Assembly (NCBI RefSeq): GCF_007828045.1
Contig: NZ_VITN01000035.1
Location: 1 to 45,405, forward strand
Direction: 5' to 3'
DNA length: 45,405 nt
Origin: Nitrospirillum amazonense
GTDB lineage: Bacteria > Pseudomonadota > Alphaproteobacteria > Azospirillales > Azospirillaceae
The position numbers and the translations under genes were made by a program. Of this stretch, positions 34,017 through 40,665 are shown in pieces (position 1 is the stretch's first letter; each line of letters opens with the position of its first letter). The notes under the pieces are model-generated. The model saw only the letters and a list, made by a program, of their open reading frames with translations. It was not told the DNA's origin and did not search any database.

Positions 34017-34754
34017 TCAGGCTCCTTGCTGGAAATAGCCCGCCAGCTGATAGCCGGTCAGTACGAAGCCGGCGGCCATCAGGGTGGCGTTGGCCAGGAC
34101 GACGCTGTGCCGGAAGTTCTCCGTCTGGCGCCACAGGCTCATGAGGATGAGGATGACGCTCAGCGCCAGGAACTGGCCGATCTCCACGCCCACGTTGAAG
34201 CTGACCAGGTTGGGGATCAGCCCATCCTGGGACAGCGCCAATTCCTGCAGCTTGGTCGCCAGGCCGAAGCCATGGAAAAAGCCGAAGACCAGGACGGCGG
34301 CGCGGGGATTGGGCGTGAAGCCCAGCACGGTCTTGAAGGCGCCCAGGTTGTCCAGGGCCTTGTAGACCACCGACAGGCCGATGATGGCATCCACCAGGTA
34401 AGCGTTGGCCCGCACGTCGGTCAGCACGCCCAGCAACAGCGTCGTGCTGTGGCCGATGGCGAACAGGGTGACGTAACGGCCCACGTCCTTCAGCCGGTAC
34501 AGCAGAAAGATGACGCCGACCAGGAACAGCAGATGGTCATAGCCGGTGACCATGTGCTTGGCGCCCAGATAGATGTAGGGGACGATGTTGACGCCGTCGG
34601 CGCCGGTGATGAAGGCCTTGTCGGCGTCCGACACGCCGTGGGCCTGGGCGGGCGTGGTGGTGAGGGCCGTGGCCAGGGCGGCCAGCACCACCAGCCCGCG
34701 CGATGCCTTGGCCGAATGTGGGGCCGGTACGGAAAGCGGGGTTGCTGCCTGCAT
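34017..34754 (-). CDS. HupE/UreJ-family metal permease
   Basis: 245 residues. An N-terminal segment with a signal-like helix ends in A-Q-A-H-G, leaving a histidine near the mature N-terminus. Six or so membrane helices follow, with the family marks G-Y-D-H-L-L-F-L, G-H-S-T-T-L-L-L and G-F-F-H-G-F-G-L-A. HupE/UreJ proteins are inner-membrane permeases best known for nickel or cobalt uptake; in other loci they accompany heavy-metal resistance genes. No hydrogenase or urease gene is here. AGGGG precedes ATG 34754 by 6 bases. It lies between the small periplasmic protein and the membrane-anchored protein. Confidence 0.85.
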   Translation of the reverse strand: MQAATPLSVPAPHSAKASRGLVVLAALATALTTTPAQAHGVSDADKAFITGADGVNIVPYIYLGAKHMVTGYDHLLFLVGVIFLLYRLKDVGRYVTLFAIGHSTTLLLGVLTDVRANAYLVDAIIGLSVVYKALDNLGAFKTVLGFTPNPRAAVLVFGFFHGFGLATKLQELALSQDGLIPNLVSFNVGVEIGQFLALSVILILMSLWRQTENFRHSVVLANATLMAAGFVLTGYQLAGYFQQGA

Positions 34755-34763
34755 CGGGGTCCC

Positions 34764-35147
34764 CTAGTTGAGGGTGAAGGTGGTGCCCAGGCTGGTTTTC
34801 GTCGCGGTGTCGATGACCTGGACGGCGACCTGGGACTTGGCCGGGATGGTGGCGCCAGGCGCGTCGAATCGGTTGCCGTCGGCGGGCTTCAGCGCCACCA
34901 CCTGCGTCTTGCCGCCGGCGGTGATGCTGATCCGCCCCGTCATGGCGGCGGCGGCCACCGGCTCGTCATCATCGGTGACGTACAGAGCCACGGCGCCGGC
35001 CTTGTTCACCAGTTCGAACACGGTTTCGCCGGCCATCAGCACCACGCCGCCATGCTGCGGCTTGGTGTTGCCATGCGCCAGGGCGGGCTGGGCGGCGGCC
35101 AGCGCCAGGGCGACCAGGGCTGGGGTCAGGAACTTCGCGAGGGTCAT
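34764..35147 (-). CDS. Small periplasmic protein with mature N-terminal His-Gly
   Basis: 127 residues from ATG 35147, which has AAAGG 8 bases upstream. ATG 35180, overlapping the DUF4198 stop as ATGA, would add 11 residues and is a fair alternative. The Sec signal peptide ends A-L-A, and the mature chain starts H-G-N-T-K-P-Q-H-G-G-V-V. It continues as a small beta-sandwich (L-Y-V-T-D-D-D-E-P-V, L-K-P-A-D-G-N-R-F-D-A-P-G). The H-G-x(5)-H-G-G-V-V start and the following fold recall the periplasmic metal-binding modules seen with CusB/CzcB efflux components and DUF4198 proteins. Metal binding through the N-terminal histidines is an inference. Confidence 0.75.
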   Translation of the reverse strand: MTLAKFLTPALVALALAAAQPALAHGNTKPQHGGVVLMAGETVFELVNKAGAVALYVTDDDEPVAAAAMTGRISITAGGKTQVVALKPADGNRFDAPGATIPAKSQVAVQVIDTATKTSLGTTFTLN

Positions 35148-35176
35148 GGCGGGGCCTTTCAAAGAGGGGAGCGGGT

Positions 35177-35911
35177 TCATTCCGGCGCGTGCTGCAGCAG
35201 GAACGACAGCGTGGCCCCCAGCTCGATTTCGTCGTATTTCTTCGGATCGTCCGTCGGCGCCTTGTAGACCGCCTCGATCACGTTCAGGCCCTGGTTGCGC
35301 ACCGCCAGGGTGACGGTGCCGTCGGCGGCCGTCTTCACCGGGGTGGCGTCGGGGTCGTTCACCAGGTCGTTGATGACCGAGACGCCGGCGATGGGCTTGC
35401 CCTTGTACAGGACCCTGTAGGTCATGGGCGTGCCCAGCTTTTCCGGTATGGGGCCGACCGGGACGATCTGCAGCACCTGTCCCGGCAGGGCGGGAATGGG
35501 CTTCTCCAGCGGGCCGCGAACGCCCACCGTGTATTTGATGGTCTTTTCCGAATAGAAGGCGTTCGGCATTTCCTCCCGCGTCTTCTTCTCGAACTCCTCG
35601 CCCTTCATCCGCGACCAGATGCCGTTCTGCAGGACGGCGGCCACCAGGGTCGGGCGCTGTTCGGTGTCCAGGACCACCAGCGGGCCGGCCACGCGCAGCT
35701 TGGCTTCGATCGGCTGGTAGTTGGCGTCATAGGCGGCAATGCCTTCGAAGCCCGGCAGACGCTTCACGGAATCCAGGTCGTCGGCGCCAACGCCATAGAT
35801 CAGGGCCAACTGGCGGGCATGTTCGGCATACCAGATGGCGTGCGCGCCGGCGGGGCCGGAAATGAGGGCGCTGGCAAGCGCGGCGAGGGCGATGGGCTTG
35901 AAATGACGCAT
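35177..35911 (-). CDS. DUF4198-family periplasmic protein
   Basis: 244 residues. A signal peptide (about 1-23, ending A-G-A) is followed by a mature start H-A-I-W-Y-A, as in many DUF4198 proteins, where an N-terminal His is thought to help bind metal. The remainder is Ig-like beta-sandwich: G-P-L-V-V-L-D-T-E-Q-R-P, V-L-Y-K-G-K-P-I-A-G-V-S-V, then A-A-D-G-T-V-T-L near the end. Relatives are associated with nickel/cobalt uptake (NikK-like) and copper loci. AGGGGA lies 8 bases before ATG 35911. A TAAAAT that could serve as a -10 lies about 40 bases upstream (35954-35949), fitting a new transcript starting after the hairpin at 36089-36122. Confidence 0.82.
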   Translation of the reverse strand: MRHFKPIALAALASALISGPAGAHAIWYAEHARQLALIYGVGADDLDSVKRLPGFEGIAAYDANYQPIEAKLRVAGPLVVLDTEQRPTLVAAVLQNGIWSRMKGEEFEKKTREEMPNAFYSEKTIKYTVGVRGPLEKPIPALPGQVLQIVPVGPIPEKLGTPMTYRVLYKGKPIAGVSVINDLVNDPDATPVKTAADGTVTLAVRNQGLNVIEAVYKAPTDDPKKYDEIELGATLSFLLQHAPE

Positions 35912-36088
35912 TATCGATCCCCTGTCTTATGTTTTGACCCAGCACGCCATTTTAGGGCGGTCCCGTTCTTTTTAAGAAGGCTAACACCCCGGATTGGCGG
36001 GATGGCACCGATTGCGGCGGGCTTGGCGGCAGAAACCCGTCCTGGGCCGGCGGGCGGACGGTCGATTGTGCTTTGGCTCTACCGGATA

Positions 36089-36122
36089 CGCCGGCGGATG
36101 GCCGCAGTTGCATCCGCCGGCG
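36089..36122 (-). terminator. 12-base-stem hairpin after the DUF2231 gene
   Basis: Perfect arms CGCCGGCGGATG (36089-36100) and CATCCGCCGGCG (36111-36122) with a 10-base loop, beginning 11 bases past the DUF2231 stop. It is very GC-rich and has no U-tract. It probably ends the Cys-rich/CusF/DUF2231 transcript; the DUF4198 operon then starts from the AT-richer stretch at about 35912-35980. Confidence 0.6.
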
Positions 36123-36133
36123 CGTCCCATCCC

Positions 36134-36688
36134 TCAATGGGGCTGGTCGGTTCCCGGATCACCGTTCTGCGATGCCGGGTCGTCATGGTCGTGGTGATGG
36201 TGGTGGGCATGCCCCTGATGGTCGTCGAGGGCGGCGGGGTCGGGCAGGCGCTGCACGCCGATGCCATGGCGGTAGACGTTCTCCGCCCCGTACCATCCGG
36301 TGATTGCCACCAGCCCCATGCCGCCGGCCACGCACAGCAGCAGCAGGGGATGGGCACCCACGGCCCGCTTGCGGTCCAGCCAAGCGCCCAGCGACGCGAT
36401 GGCCAGTACGGCCGCCGTGCGGTAGGCCCAGGTCAGGTGGATATGCACGTTCTCATGACCGGCGAGGTCCATGGTGGACGTGGTCATGGCCCGCTGTCCC
36501 GTCAGGATGGCCGCCAGCGCCGCCACCGTACCCAGACACAGCGACCAGCGCGCGGCGGTGGTCAGGGCCGGTGCCGTTCCGGTCTCGCGCCGAAGGAACG
36601 CGGCCGTGAAAAACAGGAACGCCAGAAGGGGCAGCGCCACGGCGAAATGAACCACCACGGGGTGCCAGTTGGGCAGGATTTCCGGCAT
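36134..36688 (-). CDS. DUF2231 membrane protein with His/Asp tail
   Basis: 184 residues. It starts N-W-H-P-V-V-V-H-F-A-V-A-L-P, the hallmark of DUF2231 membrane proteins. About four helices follow, with G-H-E-N-V-H-I-H and W-A-Y-R-T-A-A-V-L in the loops. The tail after about residue 150 is hydrophilic and His-rich (D-D-H-Q-G-H-A-H-H-H-H-H-D-H-D-D). Some DUF2231 relatives are heme- or electron-transfer-linked, and others sit in metal-resistance loci. The His-rich tail and CusF partner point to metal sensing, storage or delivery here (inference). It begins three bases after the CusF stop. Confidence 0.78.
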   Translation of the reverse strand: MPEILPNWHPVVVHFAVALPLLAFLFFTAAFLRRETGTAPALTTAARWSLCLGTVAALAAILTGQRAMTTSTMDLAGHENVHIHLTWAYRTAAVLAIASLGAWLDRKRAVGAHPLLLLCVAGGMGLVAITGWYGAENVYRHGIGVQRLPDPAALDDHQGHAHHHHHDHDDPASQNGDPGTDQPH

Positions 36689-36691
36689 GGC

Positions 36692-37084
36692 TCAACCCCC
36701 GTGGCCATCGTGGCCGTGGCCCATGGGCATGGCGGTGTCACCCGGCATGATATGGTCGATCCAATAGGCGCCCGCCGGGGATCTCCCTAAGGTGAACATG
36801 ACCTGGGCGCCGGGCCGCAATCCGGCCAAGTCGATCCCCGGAGCCACGGGGAAGTCCATGGTCATGCCGGGCCAGTTCAGGGCGGTGATTGGGCCATGGG
36901 TCAGGTTCACGGTGTGGCGGCCGGCATCCACGGCGTTCACCGTGCCGGTGCCGGTCGGCATCGCCGCCTTCTCGGGCGTTTCGCCGGGATGGTCGTGGTC
37001 GGTTCGGGGCGTGGCAGCCAGCGCTGGCGCGTGTGCGATCATCAGCGCCGCCATGACGGCGTGCGCGAAGGTTTTCGGGATCAT
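36692..37084 (-). CDS. CusF-like periplasmic copper-binding protein
   Basis: 130 residues. A signal peptide (about 1-24, ending A-L-A-A) and a His/Asp-rich linker precede a CusF-type small beta-barrel. The copper site reads L-N-W-P-G-M-T-M-D-F, which carries the Trp and two Met ligands used by CusF to hold Cu(I) or Ag(I); the expected His comes slightly earlier (L-T-H-G-P-I). A His/Met-rich C-terminus (P-M-G-H-G-H-D-G-H-G) adds further binding capacity. CusF shuttles copper to efflux pumps, but no CusCBA pump is in this window. GGGAG lies 8 bases before ATG 37084. Confidence 0.88.
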   Translation of the reverse strand: MIPKTFAHAVMAALMIAHAPALAATPRTDHDHPGETPEKAAMPTGTGTVNAVDAGRHTVNLTHGPITALNWPGMTMDFPVAPGIDLAGLRPGAQVMFTLGRSPAGAYWIDHIMPGDTAMPMGHGHDGHGG

Positions 37085-37150
37085 GTGATTTCTCCCAGGG
37101 AATCTGCATAGGGCCGCTCATTGCGGAACGGCCGGGATGAGGGGGCGGCC

Positions 37151-37528
37151 TTACAGCCGGGCCACGCCCCTGGGAGGTTCAAGGGGGGGAAGGCAGGTGA
37201 TGCCGGTCCCGTCCGTATGCGCCGGCGATCCCGGCGCCCGCGCCTGATCCGCCGGCCAGTCCGGTGCGGCCGGGGGGCTGAGGGCCGCCCCATGGCAGGC
37301 CATGGCGCAGCACGGGGAGATCCCACGGCAGCAACAGCCGTCCTGGCATCCAAGATCCTGCGGGTCCGCCGCCAGGATGCGGGGCGCCGCGACGGCGACG
37401 GGGGCCGTTGCGGTCTCGATGCCCGCTTGCCGCCCCATGCCATGGGCTTGCGCCCGGCCGGCCCATCCGAGGACACAGGCGGCGATGCATAGCAGGACGA
37501 AGAGTTGCGGGAGCGGGCGGAGACGCAT
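37151..37528 (-). CDS. Cys-rich exported small protein, likely metal-related
   Basis: 125 residues. A clear signal peptide (R-L-R-P-L-P, Leu/Val/Ala core, A-Q-A before H-G) leads into a mature chain whose centre holds eight cysteines, seven within a short stretch (G-C-Q-D-G-C-C-C-R and P-C-C-A-M-A-C-H-G). The C-terminal part is Pro/Ala-rich. I do not recognise a named family. Cys clusters of this kind bind Cu(I), Zn or form disulfides. It is first in the CusF-containing unit, 66 bases before CusF. A perfect hairpin ends one base before ATG 37528 and would cover its ribosome-binding region. Confidence 0.6.
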   Translation of the reverse strand: MRLRPLPQLFVLLCIAACVLGWAGRAQAHGMGRQAGIETATAPVAVAAPRILAADPQDLGCQDGCCCRGISPCCAMACHGAALSPPAAPDWPADQARAPGSPAHTDGTGITCLPPLEPPRGVARL

Positions 37529-37529
37529 G

Positions 37530-37555
37530 CCGGCACCATAACGATCCGGTGCCGG
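37530..37555 (-). promoter_or_regulatory. Start-adjacent inverted repeat of the Cys-rich gene
   Basis: Arms CCGGCACC (37530-37537) and GGTGCCGG (37548-37555) with a 10-base spacer; the arm nearest the gene ends one base before the ATG. In RNA it would fold over the initiation region; in DNA it has repressor-operator geometry. It lies in the 233-base divergent promoter region between the metal island and the HAD-led cluster. Confidence 0.5.
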
Positions 37556-37761
37556 GTATGCAAAGGGGCATCACAGGGCGCCGGTCCCATCCGCCACAAC
37601 GGTATATCGTGCTGCGCCAATGCCCCCTGATGCGGAAGCCTGCCAATCGGAGCGATAACAAAGGCGCCATCATGTCGCGCGTTGGCGCTAGGCTTTCATG
37701 AAGCGCGTTGGCCGGTATGCCGATCGCAAATCCAAAAACCTTAAGCGACAGGGGGCCCTCC

Positions 37762-38430
37762 ATGACTGTCTTGCGGCCGAAGTTCATCACGTTCGACTGC
37801 TATGGCACGCTGATCAACTTCGAGATGGCGCCGGTGGCGCGGACGGTTTACGCCGACCGCCTGGCGGGGGAGGCGCTGGAACAGTTCTGCCGTGACTTCT
37901 CCGCCTACAGGCTGGACGCCGTCCTCGGTGCCTGGCGGCCTTACCGCGACGTGGTGGTCGAGGCCCTGCAGCGCGCGTGCAAGAAGGCGGGGGTTCCGTA
38001 TCGTGACGCTGATGGCGCGGCGCTCTATGCCGCCATCCCGACCTGGAACCCCCATCCCGACGTCGTTGAGCCGCTGAAGCGCGTCGCGGCCGAGTTTCCG
38101 CTCGTCATCCTGTCCAATTCGATGGTTGACCTCATCCCCCACAGCGTCGAGAAGCTGCAGGCGCCATTCCATACGGTCTGCACGGCGGAGGAGGCCCAGG
38201 CCTACAAGCCCCGGATGCGCGCCTTCGAGTTCATGTTCGACACACTGGGCTGCGGGCCGGCGGACGTGCTCCACTGCTCCTCCAGCTTCCGCTACGACTT
38301 GATGACCGCCTATGACATGGGCATCACTATGAAGGCCTTCGTCAACCGGGGGCACGAGCCGCTGAACAGCTACTACCAGGTCCACGACATCCCCAACATT
38401 GGCGGCCTGCCTGGCCTGGTGGGGCTATGA
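37762..38430 (+). CDS. HAD-superfamily hydrolase annotated-type 'haloacid dehalogenase II', substrate unknown
   Basis: 222 residues from ATG 37762, which has AGGGGG upstream; the frame to 37708 is not needed. HAD motifs: motif I T-F-D-C-Y-G-T-L with nucleophile Asp12, motif II L-S-N-S, and the lysine in A-Y-K-P-R-M-R-A-F. Motif III is C-S-S-S-F-R-Y-D-L-M, where true L-2-haloacid dehalogenases have S-S-N-A-W-D. Loss of that Asn suggests it may not dehalogenate but hydrolyse another ester or phosphate. It opens the second catabolic cluster, and its TGA overlaps the cupin start (ATGA). Confidence 0.82.
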   Translation: MTVLRPKFITFDCYGTLINFEMAPVARTVYADRLAGEALEQFCRDFSAYRLDAVLGAWRPYRDVVVEALQRACKKAGVPYRDADGAALYAAIPTWNPHPDVVEPLKRVAAEFPLVILSNSMVDLIPHSVEKLQAPFHTVCTAEEAQAYKPRMRAFEFMFDTLGCGPADVLHCSSSFRYDLMTAYDMGITMKAFVNRGHEPLNSYYQVHDIPNIGGLPGLVGL

Positions 38431-39137
38431 TCGCGGGGGCGGCGAAGGGCCGGGTGGGGGCCGTTGTCGATCTGCGGGCCTATGCGGCGGGCACGCCCCC
38501 TGCTGGCGACTGGATCGGCGGCCGCGCTGTGCCCATCTTTACCGACGCCGCGGCCACCGTCGCGGCCCTGGCGCCACGCGGGGAGGGGCGTGTTGATGGC
38601 CTGTCGGCGGATGAATTCGTCCTGGTTCTCGACGGTGGGCTTGAAATCGACAGCGGCGGCGGCCGCCTCTCGCTGCCGGCGGGCATGAGCGGCGTGCTGC
38701 CGGTGGGGACGCGCTTCACCTGGCGGGCCGCCGAGGGAACGCTGCTGATCATCGTCAGTAGTCCGGCGGCCCAGCCGGGGACGTCGGAGATGCCGGTGAC
38801 GATCGACCAGGCCGCACCTCTCTCGCCCTCCAACCCGCCGCTGGCCGAGTTGCTCGTCGGCCCCACGCCATCCTGCCGGAACCATTCCGATTACTGGTCG
38901 GCCAGCCGTGAGTTCGTCTGCGGCACCTGGGATTCCACGCCCTATCACCGCAGGCAGATGCCCTATCGCCATATCGAGCTTATGCATTTGCTGGAAGGCA
39001 GCGTCACTTTCGCCGATGCCGGCGGCAGCGTCACCTTCTCCGCTGGCGATGTCTGCCTGGCCATCCGGGGCGACGGTTGCGCGTGGATCAGCGAGGTGCA
39101 TGTCAAGAAGGTCTACGCGACGCAGCGTCCCGCGTGA
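38427..39137 (+). CDS. Two-domain cupin protein
   Basis: 236 residues, starting inside the HAD stop (ATGA). Two cupin halves are visible. The N-terminal half (about 55-115) has D-E-F-V-L-V-L-D-G-G-L and L-P-A-G-M-S. The C-terminal half (about 165-230) has P-Y-R-H-I-E-L-M-H-L-L-E-G-S-V-T-F, F-S-A-G-D-V and I-S-E-V-H-V-K-K. The C-terminal half has a conventional metal-binding pattern, with His and Glu in the first motif. Cupins of this shape (COG3450 style) act as small-molecule binders, isomerases or dioxygenases. Tight coupling with the HAD enzyme suggests that the two act on the same compound, which is not identified. Confidence 0.8.
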   Translation: MIAGAAKGRVGAVVDLRAYAAGTPPAGDWIGGRAVPIFTDAAATVAALAPRGEGRVDGLSADEFVLVLDGGLEIDSGGGRLSLPAGMSGVLPVGTRFTWRAAEGTLLIIVSSPAAQPGTSEMPVTIDQAAPLSPSNPPLAELLVGPTPSCRNHSDYWSASREFVCGTWDSTPYHRRQMPYRHIELMHLLEGSVTFADAGGSVTFSAGDVCLAIRGDGCAWISEVHVKKVYATQRPA

Positions 39138-39150
39138 CCCATCGCGGCGG

Positions 39151-39177
39151 CCATGCGCTCCGACCGCCAACGCATGG
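39151..39177 (+). terminator. Inverted repeat just after the cupin gene
   Basis: Arms CCATGCG (39151-39157) and CGCATGG (39171-39177) around 13 bases, starting 13 bases past the cupin stop. It is modest in strength and lacks a U-tract, but sits in the same position as the stronger hairpins after other genes in this window. Confidence 0.35.
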
Positions 39178-39205
39178 TCACGGTATCTTATATCGCCTTG
39201 CGTCC

Positions 39206-39241
39206 ATGTCGCCGCATGACGGTGGCGCGGTTCGGCGACAT
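39206..39241. repeat. 9-base inverted repeat in the cupin-HGSNAT gap
   Basis: Arms ATGTCGCCG (39206-39214) and CGGCGACAT (39233-39241) with an 18-base spacer. It could be a transcript hairpin or an extended operator ahead of the HGSNAT-like gene. Confidence 0.5.
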
Positions 39242-39251
39242 ACGGGAGAAG

Positions 39252-39297
39252 TTGCCGGCGAAGGCTGGCTTAATAAACGGCAATAAAGTCATTGCCG
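39252..39297. promoter_or_regulatory. Cluster of TTGCCG half-sites before the HGSNAT-like gene
   Basis: TTGCCG occurs at 39252-39257 and 39292-39297 and its inverse CGGCAA at 39278-39283. The last two form a perfect palindrome (arms CGGCAAT and ATTGCCG, 6-base spacer, 39278-39297) ending 21 bases before the start codon. The spacing fits binding of a dimeric regulator; the regulator is unknown. Confidence 0.45.
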
Positions 39298-39318
39298 ACA
39301 AGCACGGGGAACGGGGAC

Positions 39319-40524
39319 ATGGGCCAAATCGCGTCGGTTGGATCGGGATCATTTGGGGTGGGCGCAGTGTCCGCCAAGCGCGCGGCAATCGCGCGGCCGC
39401 GACTTCAGAATATCGACGCGTTGCGCGGGCTGGTCATGGTTTTCATGCTGCTCGACCATGTTCGCGAGACGTGGTTCCTGTATGTGCCCGTCGCCGATCC
39501 GGTCGATGCCCGGACGGCGGCACCGGCGGTGTTTCTCGCCCGTCTGCTGGTCAGCCTGTGCGCGCCGATCTTCGTGGCGCTCACCGGTCTCGGCGTCTAT
39601 CTGTATGCCAGCAATCATACCAGGGGCGAAACGACGGCTTATTTGGTGAAACGCGGCCTTCTGCTGATGGCGATCGAGGTGTTGATCCTGTCGCCCATCT
39701 ACTGGGGGATATCGCCGCCGATGCTCTGGCTGCAAGTCATCTGGTGCATCGGTGCGTGCATGATCGTGCTGGCGGCCTTGATCCGGCTGCCGCGCCCCGC
39801 GTTGATCACCTTGGGCTTGGTCATCGTTTGCGGTCACAATCTTCTCGATCCGATCCACCTCACCTCCGACAATCCGCTGTTCGTTCTTTGGGCCGAACTG
39901 CATCAGCGCGATTTCATCGCCCTGCCGTTTGGCCTCGTCGCGAAAACGAGCTACCCCATTCTTCCGTGGATCGGCGTGATATCGCTGGGCTATGGCATCG
40001 GTCCGTGGTTCGAGGCCGACATTTCCCCGGAAACGCGCCAGCGTCGTCTTTTGACGCTTGGTTTCGGGATGATCGCCGCCTTCGTCGTATTGCGCGCGCT
40101 CAACATCTATGGCGACAAGCCGTGGTTCGTCGTCGATGGTGATCCGCTGCGCACGATGATGAGCTTTCTGGCACTCACCAAGTATCCGCCGTCTCTTCTC
40201 TTCCTGCTGCCGACCCTGGGCGTCGGCGCGGTTCTGCTCGCCTTGCTGGACCGCGTGCGGGACTCCGGCTTCGTCGGTGTGCTGTCGGTATTCGGTGGGG
40301 CGCCGATGTTCTTTTATATCGTCCATCTCGCCACCCTTCGTATTCTGTATCACATCGCGTTCGCGATTTGGGGTTCGAACCACGGTACCGTGTTCGGGGT
40401 GGGCAGCTACGGCTGGGTGGTCGTCTGGTACCTCGGGCTGATAATTCCCTTCTACGTGCCGACCGCCTGGTTCTCCCGCCTCAAGAGGCGCCGCCGCGAC
40501 ATCGCCTGGCTGAAGTACTTTTAA
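39319..40524 (+). CDS. HGSNAT/DUF1624-family multi-pass membrane protein
   Basis: 401 residues from ATG 39319, preceded by a GGGGA-rich stretch; a TTG at 39292 would add nine residues. About ten to eleven helices. It opens with the family mark R-L-Q-N-I-D-A-L-R-G-L-V-M-V, followed by L-L-D-H-V-R-E and F-V-A-L-T-G-L-G-V-Y. The family includes heparan-alpha-glucosaminide N-acetyltransferase, which moves acetyl groups across membranes; bacterial members are mostly uncharacterised. It interrupts a run of soluble amino-acid enzymes and has its own operator-like upstream region, so it may be separately controlled. A transport or acetyl-transfer role for a pathway intermediate is possible but unproven. 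Confidence 0.82.
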   Translation: MGQIASVGSGSFGVGAVSAKRAAIARPRLQNIDALRGLVMVFMLLDHVRETWFLYVPVADPVDARTAAPAVFLARLLVSLCAPIFVALTGLGVYLYASNHTRGETTAYLVKRGLLLMAIEVLILSPIYWGISPPMLWLQVIWCIGACMIVLAALIRLPRPALITLGLVIVCGHNLLDPIHLTSDNPLFVLWAELHQRDFIALPFGLVAKTSYPILPWIGVISLGYGIGPWFEADISPETRQRRLLTLGFGMIAAFVVLRALNIYGDKPWFVVDGDPLRTMMSFLALTKYPPSLLFLLPTLGVGAVLLALLDRVRDSGFVGVLSVFGGAPMFFYIVHLATLRILYHIAFAIWGSNHGTVFGVGSYGWVVVWYLGLIIPFYVPTAWFSRLKRRRRDIAWLKYF

Positions 40525-40665
40525 GGCGAGGGGGCCTTGAACCGGTGCGCGCGTCGTGGCCCCTTCCAACGCCCGCATTTGACCTGCTTGTCCGCGCTTT
40601 CCAACCGGCCGCCCGTCCAACCGTCGGCATGGATTGCCAAGAGAATCCCCAATAGAGAACCCAAG
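40525..40665 (+). other. Intergenic gap before the aldolase-like gene
   Basis: 141 bases. A GGGGCC/GGCCCC inverted repeat (40531-40536 with 40558-40563, 21-base loop) begins 6 bases after the HGSNAT-like stop. Otherwise no clear signal is visible. Confidence 0.35.
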
